DNA of 64,000 bases from Labyrinthula sp. Ha (lineage: Eukaryota > Sar > Bigyra > Labyrinthulida > Labyrinthulaceae): the NCBI GenBank assembly GCA_015227615.1, contig JAALGZ010000014.1, forward strand, positions 248,001-312,000, written 5' to 3'. Below are positions 48,445 through 59,334 of this stretch, piece after piece; the stretch's first letter is position 1, and the number at the start of each line of letters is the position of its first letter. The notes under the pieces are model-generated. The model did no database searches. It saw only the letters and a list, made by a program, of their open reading frames with translations, and had not been told where the DNA came from. Position numbers and translations under genes: made by a program.

Positions 48445-50244
48445 TTATCGGTTTGTCGTTGTTCTTGGTGCCTGAGGAGGTTTCAAGCAGTTAATTATCA
48501 TTCCACAGAGCTGCAAAAACCTTAGAGAATTCTTTGTCCTACTACCCCTTTGAAAGTCTAGTAGGAAGATAGGAGATTGAACTTGATATAGCTGGAGCCT
48601 TAGATAAACTATTTCATCGCACCCTTTCACTCTCCATATCACATCAACGCTATAAGGCTTGTTAGAAAGTGTCCCAAATTTGCACCCAATGACACCAAGT
48701 ACTCGAAACACTTCATTCATAACCAACTCTGGGTCTTTCTTACTTTGAATACCTAGATACCATTTTCTTCGCTTTATGTCACCAGAATCAATAATAATCC
48801 TCATCTTGTGCTGCAGACTACGACCTAGGGGATCATAACCAGATTCATCACCTGGCCGTACAGATGAATGCCGCTTCATAGAGAGCTTATCCAAACCATC
48901 TGGACGGATGTTAGAAAGCGACTTTGATCCATTGGCAGGTTCATATGTATCGTTCATCAAACTCTTTGTGGATCTTCTTTGTCTGTCACTAAGGTGCCCA
49001 TTTTCGGCTGTTTCAAAAGAATCCTGTTCTTCTCCATTATCCCCTGATTCTGACCCTTCATTTATGTATCTACTTTCATTAATCCTGTCATATATAGATT
49101 TATTCTGGGGGAAGTCCTGCAATGCTTTAAGATTGGTTGATGAAGACTGTTCCTTAATTTTGTCCAACTCTTTCTTATCAGACAGCAAGTCATACATAGT
49201 TTTCAGCTCGTTACTCACTGGGCTACGGATGGCCCTGATAATACCCTCGCATCCGGTTTTATCAACATAGTCAACCAATTTAAGGAGAGATATCTTCTTA
49301 TTTTCAGCTTGATTATTATCTTCACCGAAACTTTGCACTAGCTCAAATACATGATTAACAGTTTCTAAATCCAAAACTTCCTTTCTGTCAGGGCGCTGCT
49401 CTTTTAAAGGCTCTGCTAAATAGGCCGGTAGGTCGTCCGAGAACCATGGGTGGCTCATGATCCCTTCCATATCAATTCTTCGAAGTGGTTCTACCAGAAG
49501 CATCTTCGGGATTAAATTCTTAGCAAGCGGATGAAGATCAGACGGCAAATGATACAAACCGGATTTAATCTTCTTGAATAATTTTGGTATATCCTCTGCG
49601 TGAAACGGAAGTGCAGAGCATAGTAAAGCATATAAAATAACCCCAATACTCCAAATGTCAATCTCTGGGCCGGTATAATGAAGCCCAGAGATCACTTCAG
49701 GAGCAGCGTAATTGGGAGATCCACAAGATGTCCGCAAGAAACTTCCATCTCTAATCAGATTTGACAGTCCAAAATCAGCTACTTTTATATTATTATCCTG
49801 AGTGAGAAGTATATTCTCCGGTTTGAGATCTCGATGGCTAACATGGTTTTCATGGCAATATGCAATTGCAGAAACAATCTGCTGGAATATTTTCTTTGCT
49901 TCTGCATCAGAAAGTTTGTTTTGTACAATATAATCAAATAGTTCTCCTTTTGAAGCATATAGCATAACGAGAAAGAAATGAGAAGGAGTTTCAACTACAT
50001 CGTACAGCCTAACAATGTGTGGATGTGACAATTTTTGCAGGATTCGAACTTCTCGGCTAACTTTATCTTTCAATCCAGGCTCAGATATTTTATTTCTTGA
50101 TATAAGCTTAATAGCAACAAGTTGTTTAGCTATGAAATGCTCAGCAAGCTTGACTTTTCCGAAGGATCCAACTCCCAAGGATTTACCAAGAACGTAAGCA
50201 CCGATTTTTAACCTATTCATTTCAGCTCGCTGCTGGTTACGCAT
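48445..50244 (-). CDS. SNF1: AMPK/SNF1 catalytic alpha subunit
   Basis: A single exon encodes 599 aa. The Ser/Thr kinase domain spans about residues 17-268, with glycine loop GVGSFGKV (24-29), Lys46, Glu65, HRDLKPEN (Asp139), DFGLSN (Asp157) and activation loop LRTSCGSPNYAAPE. The activating Thr is residue 172, the same number as in human AMPK. A UBA/autoinhibitory-like region follows at about 290-360. A low-complexity Ser/Asp/Arg linker precedes a C-terminal regulatory domain (KRRKWYLGIQSKKDPELVMN, then YLRLQLYQVQSPIFLLDFQR), as in AMPK-alpha. It should bind beta and gamma subunits and act as the cellular energy sensor. The promoter-like motif lies 325 bp upstream, so the leader is unusually long. 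MRNQQRAEMNRLKIG offers two possible starts. Confidence 0.95.
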   Translation of the reverse strand: MRNQQRAEMNRLKIGAYVLGKSLGVGSFGKVKLAEHFIAKQLVAIKLISRNKISEPGLKDKVSREVRILQKLSHPHIVRLYDVVETPSHFFLVMLYASKGELFDYIVQNKLSDAEAKKIFQQIVSAIAYCHENHVSHRDLKPENILLTQDNNIKVADFGLSNLIRDGSFLRTSCGSPNYAAPEVISGLHYTGPEIDIWSIGVILYALLCSALPFHAEDIPKLFKKIKSGLYHLPSDLHPLAKNLIPKMLLVEPLRRIDMEGIMSHPWFSDDLPAYLAEPLKEQRPDRKEVLDLETVNHVFELVQSFGEDNNQAENKKISLLKLVDYVDKTGCEGIIRAIRSPVSNELKTMYDLLSDKKELDKIKEQSSSTNLKALQDFPQNKSIYDRINESRYINEGSESGDNGEEQDSFETAENGHLSDRQRRSTKSLMNDTYEPANGSKSLSNIRPDGLDKLSMKRHSSVRPGDESGYDPLGRSLQHKMRIIIDSGDIKRRKWYLGIQSKKDPELVMNEVFRVLGVIGCKFGTLSNKPYSVDVIWRVKGCDEIVYLRLQLYQVQSPIFLLDFQRGSRTKNSLRFLQLCGMIINCLKPPQAPRTTTNR

Positions 50245-50568
50245 TTCTGAAAATTATGTAAAGAGATATAAATTTATTCAGCACTTCTCCCATTACCAGC
50301 AAAAGAGCTTTGGCTTCTTCTCAAGAAAAAAAACGAACTTTGTTTCACGGGTGACCGGCTTTGGAAAACAAGGAATAGAGGTTGATAACTTCAGGGTCCT
50401 GCTTAAACGCTGTTAATTCGATGATATAAAGGCAATAGACTTGTTCTGTTCCTTGAATTTTACTAGCAGTACGTCTTGATCGCAATATCGTTTTGTTTTT
50501 GCTTTGTTTTCCTGGATGTCTTTTTAAATTGCGTGTTCTCTTCACGTATCGTTACGTTTCGCGTAAAA
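50245..50568 (-). other. Leader region of AMPK gene with a non-ATG open frame
   Basis: Between the kinase ATG and the upstream motif is a 66-codon open frame (50345-50545), Lys/Arg-rich at its start (KRTRNLKRHPGKQSKNK), with no ATG. It could be part of a 5' leader, an upstream exon or a chance frame. A GTAATGG..TTTTCAG segment of about 50 nt just before the kinase ATG could be a leader intron. Confidence 0.35.
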
Positions 50569-50578
50569 TTTTGGGTAA
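50569..50578 (-). promoter_or_regulatory. TTGCCCAAAA-like motif, AMPK gene
   Basis: The sense strand reads TTACCCAAAA, one change from the decamer seen at the phosphatase, Rpn9 and SGT1 genes. It is flanked by GCGAAACG-type GC-richer sequence. Confidence 0.4.
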
Positions 50579-53500
50579 TTCCCTATGCGAGTAAACTCCA
50601 TCCTTGTGAGAACTAAACTTGAGCTAATCAAGTTTATCACGCAGCAGCTAATATACTCCAAAGACAACTCTTAATATTCTCCTTTTTATATTTAAAATCC
50701 AAATATTTCTATTTTATTACTTGAAATCACATTATTTTTTACGGAAAAATGCTCTGATTGGGAAAGAAATTGACTTGATTAGCGATGTTCTTGAGAACCA
50801 CTTCAAATGTATGATGTCTTAATGTTTCGTTCAGAATTAGTCTTAATTGGATGCTTTAATACGATATACCTGCTATCAATATTCTACTATCACTAAGATA
50901 TCAATCAAAAACTGTAGCTATTGTTTTCCAAATGTGGTATATTGTAAAAGATTGCACTTCCAGCAATTAGACGTGGCTTCAAGTAAATAGTTTAAACTCC
51001 TCTGTATGTTTTTATTTATCTTCCATCCAATTAAAAATATCAGATATTCTCTGTAAGTGTAGCTTCTTATATTTTTTTCCAAAGTTTCAAAACAGTGGAT
51101 GTTGAACAAAATGTCTTCTGGGACTTTATTTGAGCTTACCCAGAAAATTAGAAAGATTTTCTTATTATTTGCACTTGACGCATGATTTTTAATATGTATA
51201 GTGTATTAAATTCGGGGTCTTTTAGTTGAAGAGCAAAGGTTTTCCCGCCATCAGGGGTACAGACGGCAGAGTGAGTCCACATTTAGAACCCATTGGCTCT
51301 CTTGAGGAATTTTCCGTGTGACTGAGTGAGCATGAGTGCGAATCAATATCGTATTGTCGGAGAAAGGGGCACTGGACTTAATAAGATATAAACTGAGATC
51401 ATTAAGGAATTTTATGAGTACTATGAAAAATTGGCTGCGGGCTTTATGGAATTCTTGAGGAGTTTCTACTATTCTCAATTACTTCCTCGTTCAGAACTCT
51501 AACTTACAAGAATGAGTTCTTAGAATTCTCGAACCACAAAAAAATAACTTGGGCAAGCTTAAGGATACGAATAATTAATTCCTTGAAGATAAAACTTTGT
51601 CACTATTTACACGTACCCGCCATTACGACATTTGATTTATATACCTAAGAAAATATGCTTATTAAGCGAAAATATCTCAAATCCTTGGCTAGATTTGTAC
51701 AATTACTTAATCTAGCTGTTGTTTTTGTTTAATTTATGGTTGTTAAGTATATTAAAGTAACTGTTTCAGTTCCAAATCCGTTATCTATAGGGTTTTAAGA
51801 AATTTAAATATCGAAACTTTCTTGGAAAAGCACCTAACCAAACCCGAACTATAATCGTTAAGTGTAGATTGAAAGGACTAGAAAAGCTCAAAGGGGATAT
51901 ATTTCAGATTTCCTTCACCTTTCACTTAGAGAGATCTTAGCATTAATCTTAAAAAACTATGATATTGTCTTGTTTTGTGTAAGAAATCAAATATTGCTAA
52001 GAACCGGAAACTTAAAAAAATAAATGACAAAAAGACATAGCTTACACTTCCATATTAAAATACTATACTCGCAGATTTTATATTGACATCTAACTAAAGT
52101 TTAATCTACGCCACATAGTGCTGCAACAATCTCTATATTTTCAGCATTACGATTAACATGAAGCTGATGAAACTTTAGACTATATATATACTTATTTACC
52201 CGAAAATAAATTAGATCTCTGCAGGTAAGAGTCGATTGAATTAAAATTACTTAAATAGAGCTATACTTAATTAATTAAACTCTATGTTGCCCTGAGCCGT
52301 ATGATTTTCATAGACTGTAAATATGTCTAATTTTTTAGGAGATAGCGAGTAAATATTGGTCTAACGGGGGGTTCGTTCTCATGGTCGTGTTGCATTTTTG
52401 AGTTCGAAAATGTCGTAATTCTAAATATTGTATTATCTGCTTAGTATTTCTGACGTAAAGTTAGGAAATTTAAATCGTTTAAATCAATATATGCCACCTC
52501 CTATAAACTAGATAAAATATCTGGTGTATTTGCTTTGTTCCTAACTATTGTTTACTTTAATTCTTATGGAAGAAGCTATGTTAAAGATTGTATTCTATTT
52601 TTCCTGAGGAGAAAACTATCGAAAAGTTTTCATTGACGAAACTAATAGCAAACCCACATGTCTTGGACAGTGCAATGTTATTTGAAGTAATCACAAGAGT
52701 TGCAGCATACCTACCTATTACCGACCTAGCTCCATGTAATATTTCTACAATGGCGCAAGTTGATGTTAGAAAGTAATCTATTAAATACCAATATTCTAAT
52801 TTAAGAGTTTGTCTATAATCTTTACCATAGCAGAATAACTATAGAATTTCGCGAGTAATAGTCTAAATATGCATGTAGTACATTCTTTTATTTTGTTAAT
52901 TTTAGTTATTGCCCTGAAGTTAGGGAACTCTGCTCCTGTGCCAAAAAAAATATTTTTTGCTATTATATTATCATAGAGCCAAATGAAAAACTTCAAGTAA
53001 GAGTCTACAATTAATAAAATAACTAAAAGAGTTGCGCATAATGCTCTCGGACTTTGTACTGCATTTATTAGGTTATGTATGAATACTTGCAATATATATT
53101 CCAGATCATGTTTATTCCATGCGCTCTCAGCGTTTAATTAATAGATTCTATTGCCTACAATTCGACATAGCATTTATTATCTACATTTTTTCAAGCCAGT
53201 TGTTTTATTTTGCAATTAGCTGTTAGTAGTACGTATATTTTTCGGCTGTTTTGGATACGTTTGATGCAATTGCCGGAATAACTTGATATTTTAACCTTTT
53301 GATCCCCTTTTTCAATTCTTTGATGTTCTAAGTTTTCAGCATTTCTAGACTTTTCGCTATTTTGTAACATTTTTTTTTGGCCTTGTGGTTACCCCTTTTA
53401 CAGCCAGTGAAATCTGAGTCCTTTTCCATAATTATCTCTGTATCGTTTTCCCACTATATCAGGGGAACTATCAATTTCGGTCTAAATAGTTTAGAAATGA

Positions 53501-56416
53501 AACCTGTTGTTAATAACTCATTGCACTATGAGTGCCAAAAACTTATTTCTATTAGACAAGTTTAGACCCCAATAAACTTCCCGGATATAAGTGATTCCGA
53601 AAGCATGCCTGGTTTTTGGTGAACTATTCTTTGAAGGGTTCCTTATGGTTTATGAATGAGATATTTCTTTAAGTCTTGGCCGGTGGGTATGTGGGCCAAT
53701 ATCAACTGGTAGATTATTTAGAATAGAAAAAGAAGATTATTTGAGGAATGTCAAGACCAAAAAAGTTCAAAACCTTTGATACTACCATTCGAGTTTTAAA
53801 ACCTTATAAACAATCGATAACCCTATCTACAATACCTCTTCTACCTCTAGCAACATAGAGTTTGGTAAGCTAAAACAAACAGCTCCTATAACATTACACA
53901 GTCTCTAATGACATGGGGAGAGCCGAGTTGATTTGATTTTCGTTTACTAATTTGGAACATGTAAGGTGTCTCAACTAATTAAAATATACAGAAATTAACT
54001 TCATTTTATTGTTAGAAGGGTACCTAATCTAAGTTTTTGCGACTGTAAAACTGTCTTTTTCTTTTATGATTCTAACGGTAAAGAAAGGACGAAGTTGCCA
54101 TGGGTTTTTTTCGACTATGATAATACCATTTGGGTGTAGCAAATGTAATTTATATTAATTCCAATTTTACATTGTGAAAAATCATATGTACCTAAATTAT
54201 TTAAATTTTAAGGATATTTGTATGTTTATATTCTTTAATACGGATTGCTGGAATTTGCACGGGGTTTATGGTGCTATTAAATCGTCAGTGCTTAATCATA
54301 TAACCCTGTTATTTGCATCGCTGGAAGCTTTTCTGAAGAAAAGCGTTAGATACATACCAGAGCTAGTAATAAGTTTTATTTGGATAATGGTGTTCTTTTT
54401 TTTTAAGTCCAAAACATTTTTCAGAATGCGTTCATACCTTCTTTCTATATATCGTAAACTAGTAGTTAAATTTTACAAATACACTGTGCTATTTTTATCT
54501 AAATCACGATCAGTTTCATTAGGCAAGCCTGTTGGGTAAGATAAACAGTGTAAGTCATTTTAGAGCAAAGAAAAATCAGACTAAAATAGTGTGATTAGTT
54601 TAAAACAGTTAATAACCCATTTTGCAACAGTTTCATGACAAGTTTGGTAGATATTTTCATTGTTTTTTCTATTCAATTTATTAGTTTTCTTTCCTAATTA
54701 TCAACATATGATTGTAAACTCATACGAGTTTTGCACAGAATCTGGAACATCAGAAGTAAGAAATAACGTGGACAATAAATCATGTACTTGAGGTTCTATA
54801 CCAATTTAATGAAAACAAATGCATGACATGAAGCTTCTATAATTCTTTTTTTCAGATAAAATTTATTTCATGATGCATCTAAAAAAAGTTACAGGTCTTA
54901 GGTATAGCTTAATGGGTTTATTAAACGGGATATTATTTTAAGTACGGTGCGCACGAAATGTGCTATTTTCGACGTTTGTTAATGCGATGCTGTTTGACAA
55001 GTCCAACGATAGGGTGAAAAGACATTTCTAGTCTTGATCCCCATAGTAGGAACAAAATTTAGTTTCAACTTTGTATTAGCTGAGCCAGAAAAACTCAAGT
55101 TTAATATTCCTCAGCTTTTTGCTGGTTGAGACTAGTTTCTTTGGGTCACGGCGTTTGCCTAATCAGATTGCTGTATTCGGGTTCAGATAATGCATTCAGG
55201 AATGAGGATAATATAACAGTTTTACATAAAAAACTAAAATACATCCATCTGACAAAGATTTAGACATTCATCGGATGCTGGCACCATTGCCAGCCTTGGA
55301 TGAGTGTCCTTTCCTCAGCTTTGTCTCGTACAATATACACGCTCTCAACCTGGACTGGAAAGCGAAATTTCTCAGTCCCACCAGCGAAAAATAGTTATTC
55401 CTTCAGTTTAAAGCTATTTCTTAAGTATGATTAATTTGATTTTAGAGTAATTGATACAATATATCGACGTATATGAGTTACTACACATTGAAATGACACG
55501 TGATATTCTCAGTAATTAGCTTAGAGTCAATACTAGAATAACCAGGAACAATTGTAATAAAAACTCAATAGGGTAGACTTTTTGGAGCGACGCGAGCTAA
55601 ATAAAGTAATAACATAGGCGAACCACTAAGCCTGTTAAGCTTATTAAAATACTAAAAGGCAGAAAGTTATATTTTCTAAAAATTTACCAGAATGTCTAGG
55701 CATGAGATTGCTAACTGAACACAAGCCATGAATTCATACAGGATGATGCAAAAAATTAAGCAAAACACTTTTATGAAAAGAAAGAAACAAATTACTAAGC
55801 TGTATAATTATGATATAAGTTCCTTAACTCCCACATAATTTTTACTAAGGAGTAATAGTCTCCTCAGTTTCCTGATTAATTAGTTAATCAACACCAACAA
55901 CGAAAAGAATGAATATTTTCAGGAAATGTAGACCCAATGAAAGTAACTTAAACATAGGAGCTTTTCAATAGTACGTTTTCAGGATCCAGAAATGGAAGAC
56001 TTTGATTAACGTATGTTAAGAGGAGGTATTACGTTATGTGGTCTCTAAGGTATATCGCCTGGAGGTAGGGGTGAAGAGTGAGGAAATTTTCTCTCAAAAA
56101 AATAGTAATCCTCCAACTTTATGTTTTAGAAACTCAATTCTGAATATTTTGAGGATGTTCAAGACTCAGTCATGTAACACAAAGTCCTCACTCAGTAAAA
56201 CTCAGGCAATTGCTCACTCAGGAAACCTCAAAGAGTTTCTCACAAAGAAGGCATAAAAAATCACATAGACACATCCAGTCACATGAAAAACTCCTGTAAA
56301 GAGCGAGCAAACCTTCAATTAAGTCTCACTCTGCACTCTTAATTGCAAGTGTACGAGTGCTGATTGAAATTTGTCGTGATAATTAAAATCAACGGTGCAT
56401 TACCAGTTCCTTAGTA
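50579..56416. other. Gene desert of about 5.8 kb
   Basis: No convincing gene. The 121-codon frame at 54174-54539 is Phe/Ile/Ser-rich and has no recognisable domain. The 72-codon frame at 56038-56256 starts with GTG. Four ACTCAG repeats occur at 56164-56221. Confidence 0.5.
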
Positions 56417-56807
56417 ATGGAAGAAAAGAAAAGAAAACGGACTACAAGCTTGGAAACAAAGAAATATGAGAACATGGGATTGAGTGAGGGTATTGTATCA
56501 TTTTATGCACTGTTTTTTAGATGCAATGAATCAAATTAAAAAAGAATTAGCGCATAACAGAGAAAAAAACGAAGAGATCCAGCTTCTGGACAAAGAAAGA
56601 AAAGGTTTTGAAGGCTGCCCAAAGAAAGAAGATTTATATAAGCTACCACCAACAATATGCCTATTTAATAAAGAAAAATTTCTAAAACATCTTATGGACA
56701 GAGCCGAGCAAAGAAAAAGAGTAGTCGCGCAAAAAAGAAAGCCAAACCGAAAGAGTCTCAACAGTCTAAGCGAGGAAGAACTGGTATTCTTATTTTCTTT
56801 GGTTTAA
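56417..56807 (+). CDS. Small Lys/Glu-rich hypothetical protein
   Basis: Exons 56417-56489 and 56521-56807 with a 31-nt GTATT..TAG intron give 119 aa. It begins MEEKKRKRTTSLETKKYENM, continues as a charged helix (NQIKKELAHNREKNEEIQLL), then a Pro-containing segment (LYKLPPTICLFNKEKFLKHL) and a basic stretch (RAEQRKRVVAQKRKPNRK). A second 27-nt GTATT..TAG segment at 56784-56810 could be removed to give an end of EEELL at 56816 instead of FLFSLV. Composition suggests a nuclear or nucleolar protein. I know no family. It converges on the HEAT-repeat gene with a gap of about 50 bp. Confidence 0.6.
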
Positions 56808-56859
56808 TAGCTCTAGATAAAACTTGCCATGGAAGAATCCTTGAAACAATAAAAATTCT

Positions 56860-59334
56860 TCACCGTTTCAACTTTAAGATATCTGCGGCATGGATCAACT
56901 GACGGAGCTCTTCATGCAGCTTAATAAAGTCAGACCCCTGTTTATTCAGCCTTCCTCTTGTTTCCACTATTTCAATATCTATTAACTTATTTACCTTTTC
57001 AGCGTTTAATACAAAATTATTACAGCTATTTTTCGAGCTTTTGGTGTAAAGAGCAACCCAAGCAAGAAGCAATCTTCTTTTGAACGTTAGCTTAAGCTTG
57101 TATTCTTTATGTGCACCAGGAAATTTGGTTTTGTCCAAGAGCTTGCTTTCAATAAATTGTCCAGCTTCAATTATTTTCTCTGGCTTGCCCAAATAAAAAT
57201 TCATGTACACTCTAAGTAGCAAACTCAAAGCACTAGCATTCACTTTATAATTGGGGTTGTTTTCATTTTGAAGCACCACCAAACAATGCGAAACTAATCT
57301 GGTAAGAAAATCTTCATTGATGCATCGTGGCTTCATTCGCATGGAACAAGAAGTCACGATTTGCAACAGTGCCTGTAACCCATTCCACTGAAACTTGCTA
57401 TTTCTTACAGATGGTTTAAACACTAGATTCAAAAGCTTTTCTAAATCAGCGGCCTCAATATCGGATACGAAAAAAGGAAACACATTTCCCAAACCTCTAA
57501 TTCCTTGAGTAGAAAGCTTCGAATCTCTGTTTGAGGAAATTTCCATGAACCAATTCCATAGCGAGTATTTTTTAATTAACTCCTTTAAAGCTTTCTCTTG
57601 CGCAACTTCATCCAATTCCTTCCAAAAAAACAGATTGGCAGCTCCTGTTGCGCATCTAACTCTAGTGTTTCGGTGACTGGTTTGTTTATAAGTGACTAGA
57701 AAAACCTTTAAGCATTTCTTTACAACTTCAATATTTTCTTTCAAGCAGGGGAATAAACAAAAATTTGTTAAAGCTCGTAACTGAACTTCGTTCGAAAGGC
57801 CACAACCAAGTAAACTTGAGACTACGACTTGAATATTCTGCTGCTTTAACACTATTTCTGGTAATCGACAAGCTAAATCCGCAGTTTTCATCCGTACTGA
57901 GAACGAAATATCTCTTAAACCGCAAATTGTTGTACTCAAGCATAGATTAGACACCTCAGGTAGAGCGAAAACTTCAGGATGCTCAATTAGTGCCAAGCAT
58001 GCAGCTGCTGCTTCAATTCGATCAGCAACCTTGCTCTGTATAGAGAGTCTTTTCACTAACGAAAGAAAAAGATTAAACTTTGGTAACACATTTTGTATTT
58101 CAGGTAACATTTTTGCCATTAAACGACAGGAGAAGGATAAATTCTCAGTCCCTGATTCTGTACACAATCCAACTTGAACATTTTCAATGAGTGCAGCTTT
58201 AGTTTTTGCGCGTAAAGAAGAATGATGTAGAGCATCAACAAAACTTAGAATCGGCTCCTCCTGTAGAACATTGTCCTCTTTGGCTTCTTCCACAATAATG
58301 TTTACAATTTTAACTAACCTTACAGTTGAAATGAGTGAACTCAAAAAGCTTTCAGAGGTACAGAAACAAAACACATTGGTTAGACAGCGCAGTACCACAG
58401 AAAAAACTAAAACTTTTCTGTTCTCAATTATTTCCAAACACAAATTTGTACTGAATTGTATAAAATTTGAAACTTTTGTACTAAGGGAAAGAAAAGCAGG
58501 TGCTTTTGTCCGTTGAGGAAAGATTGCTAGATTATATATTTTTTCCTCAAGAAATAAGTTATTCAATAGAAAAAGATAAGGAGAAGATTGTTTAGAAAAA
58601 CCTATTTTTTTCTTTATAATCTTTTGTTTGTTCTCTTGTTGGAAAAGAAGATCAATGATTTCTATTCGCAAAGAAGCATAGTTTGCTGAAATCTCAACAA
58701 ACACATGTGCAATAGAATCAGAAAGCAAAAGAGAAACACGATTTGATATAAACCAAATAAATTTCTGGAGATCAATAGGATCGAAAATTTTCTCTTTCAC
58801 CATTTGTACAAATAGATCAAGTACATGCTCGTTTTCAGCAATAAATGTTCCTCCTTCCAGCTTTTCCTTGAGAAAGGTAGAAAAATTAAATCCTTTCTTA
58901 TCAAAATCCAAAAAATTAAAAAATAAAATTTGAAAAGATTGTAAATCTGCCACCTTTTTATAAAGGACTAAAAGTTCTGTTCTTTCATAGAGGTTCTTTT
59001 GATTCTGTAATTTTATGGCTATTCGAAGTAAACGTAATCCAATACCAGTTAACTCAGACATAGAAAATTTCAGTTGTGGTTCCTCTTCTATAAGTTCATT
59101 AAATAGGTTTATTAAGGCCTTTGGATTTAGATTCTTTTCTTGTTCTTCAAATTTTTCAAGAAAGCTCTTCGTTGCTTTCTTCTGCGCCGGAGATGCTTTT
59201 CGGCGAGACCAGTTCGCTGATGATGCTGTTTTTCTGGTTAATGAGCAGAATCGAAGATTATGGGGTTGTTGTATTTTTTTTCTTTGATATTGTTCAATGT
59301 TTTGGATATATCTCGCGCTGTTTTCCTTGTTCAT
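56860..59334 (-). CDS. HEAT-repeat protein, possibly HEATR6-like
   Basis: A single exon encodes 824 aa. The basic N-terminus (residues 1-60) is followed by continuous helical repeats. From about residue 430 onward these are HEAT-type units: VADRIEAAAACLALIEHP, SFSVRMKTADLACRLPEIV, NTRVRCATGAANLF, KLSTQGIRGLGNVF, KFQWNGLQALLQIVTSC and YKVNASALSLLLRVY. The last units recall the conserved C-terminal region of HEATR6, but the match is by eye and weak. HEAT arrays are scaffolds for protein complexes; no specific role can be given. The start ATG at 59334 overlaps a two-codon upstream frame (ATGAAATGA). It ends with TGA just inside the convergent gap. Confidence 0.85.
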   Translation of the reverse strand: MNKENSARYIQNIEQYQRKKIQQPHNLRFCSLTRKTASSANWSRRKASPAQKKATKSFLEKFEEQEKNLNPKALINLFNELIEEEPQLKFSMSELTGIGLRLLRIAIKLQNQKNLYERTELLVLYKKVADLQSFQILFFNFLDFDKKGFNFSTFLKEKLEGGTFIAENEHVLDLFVQMVKEKIFDPIDLQKFIWFISNRVSLLLSDSIAHVFVEISANYASLRIEIIDLLFQQENKQKIIKKKIGFSKQSSPYLFLLNNLFLEEKIYNLAIFPQRTKAPAFLSLSTKVSNFIQFSTNLCLEIIENRKVLVFSVVLRCLTNVFCFCTSESFLSSLISTVRLVKIVNIIVEEAKEDNVLQEEPILSFVDALHHSSLRAKTKAALIENVQVGLCTESGTENLSFSCRLMAKMLPEIQNVLPKFNLFLSLVKRLSIQSKVADRIEAAAACLALIEHPEVFALPEVSNLCLSTTICGLRDISFSVRMKTADLACRLPEIVLKQQNIQVVVSSLLGCGLSNEVQLRALTNFCLFPCLKENIEVVKKCLKVFLVTYKQTSHRNTRVRCATGAANLFFWKELDEVAQEKALKELIKKYSLWNWFMEISSNRDSKLSTQGIRGLGNVFPFFVSDIEAADLEKLLNLVFKPSVRNSKFQWNGLQALLQIVTSCSMRMKPRCINEDFLTRLVSHCLVVLQNENNPNYKVNASALSLLLRVYMNFYLGKPEKIIEAGQFIESKLLDKTKFPGAHKEYKLKLTFKRRLLLAWVALYTKSSKNSCNNFVLNAEKVNKLIDIEIVETRGRLNKQGSDFIKLHEELRQLIHAADILKLKR

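Noticed and set aside
54174-54539. 121-codon plus frame, Phe/Ile-rich
   Set aside because: It has no homologue that I recognise, low-information composition and no neighbouring motif or intron; likely a chance frame in AT-rich DNA.
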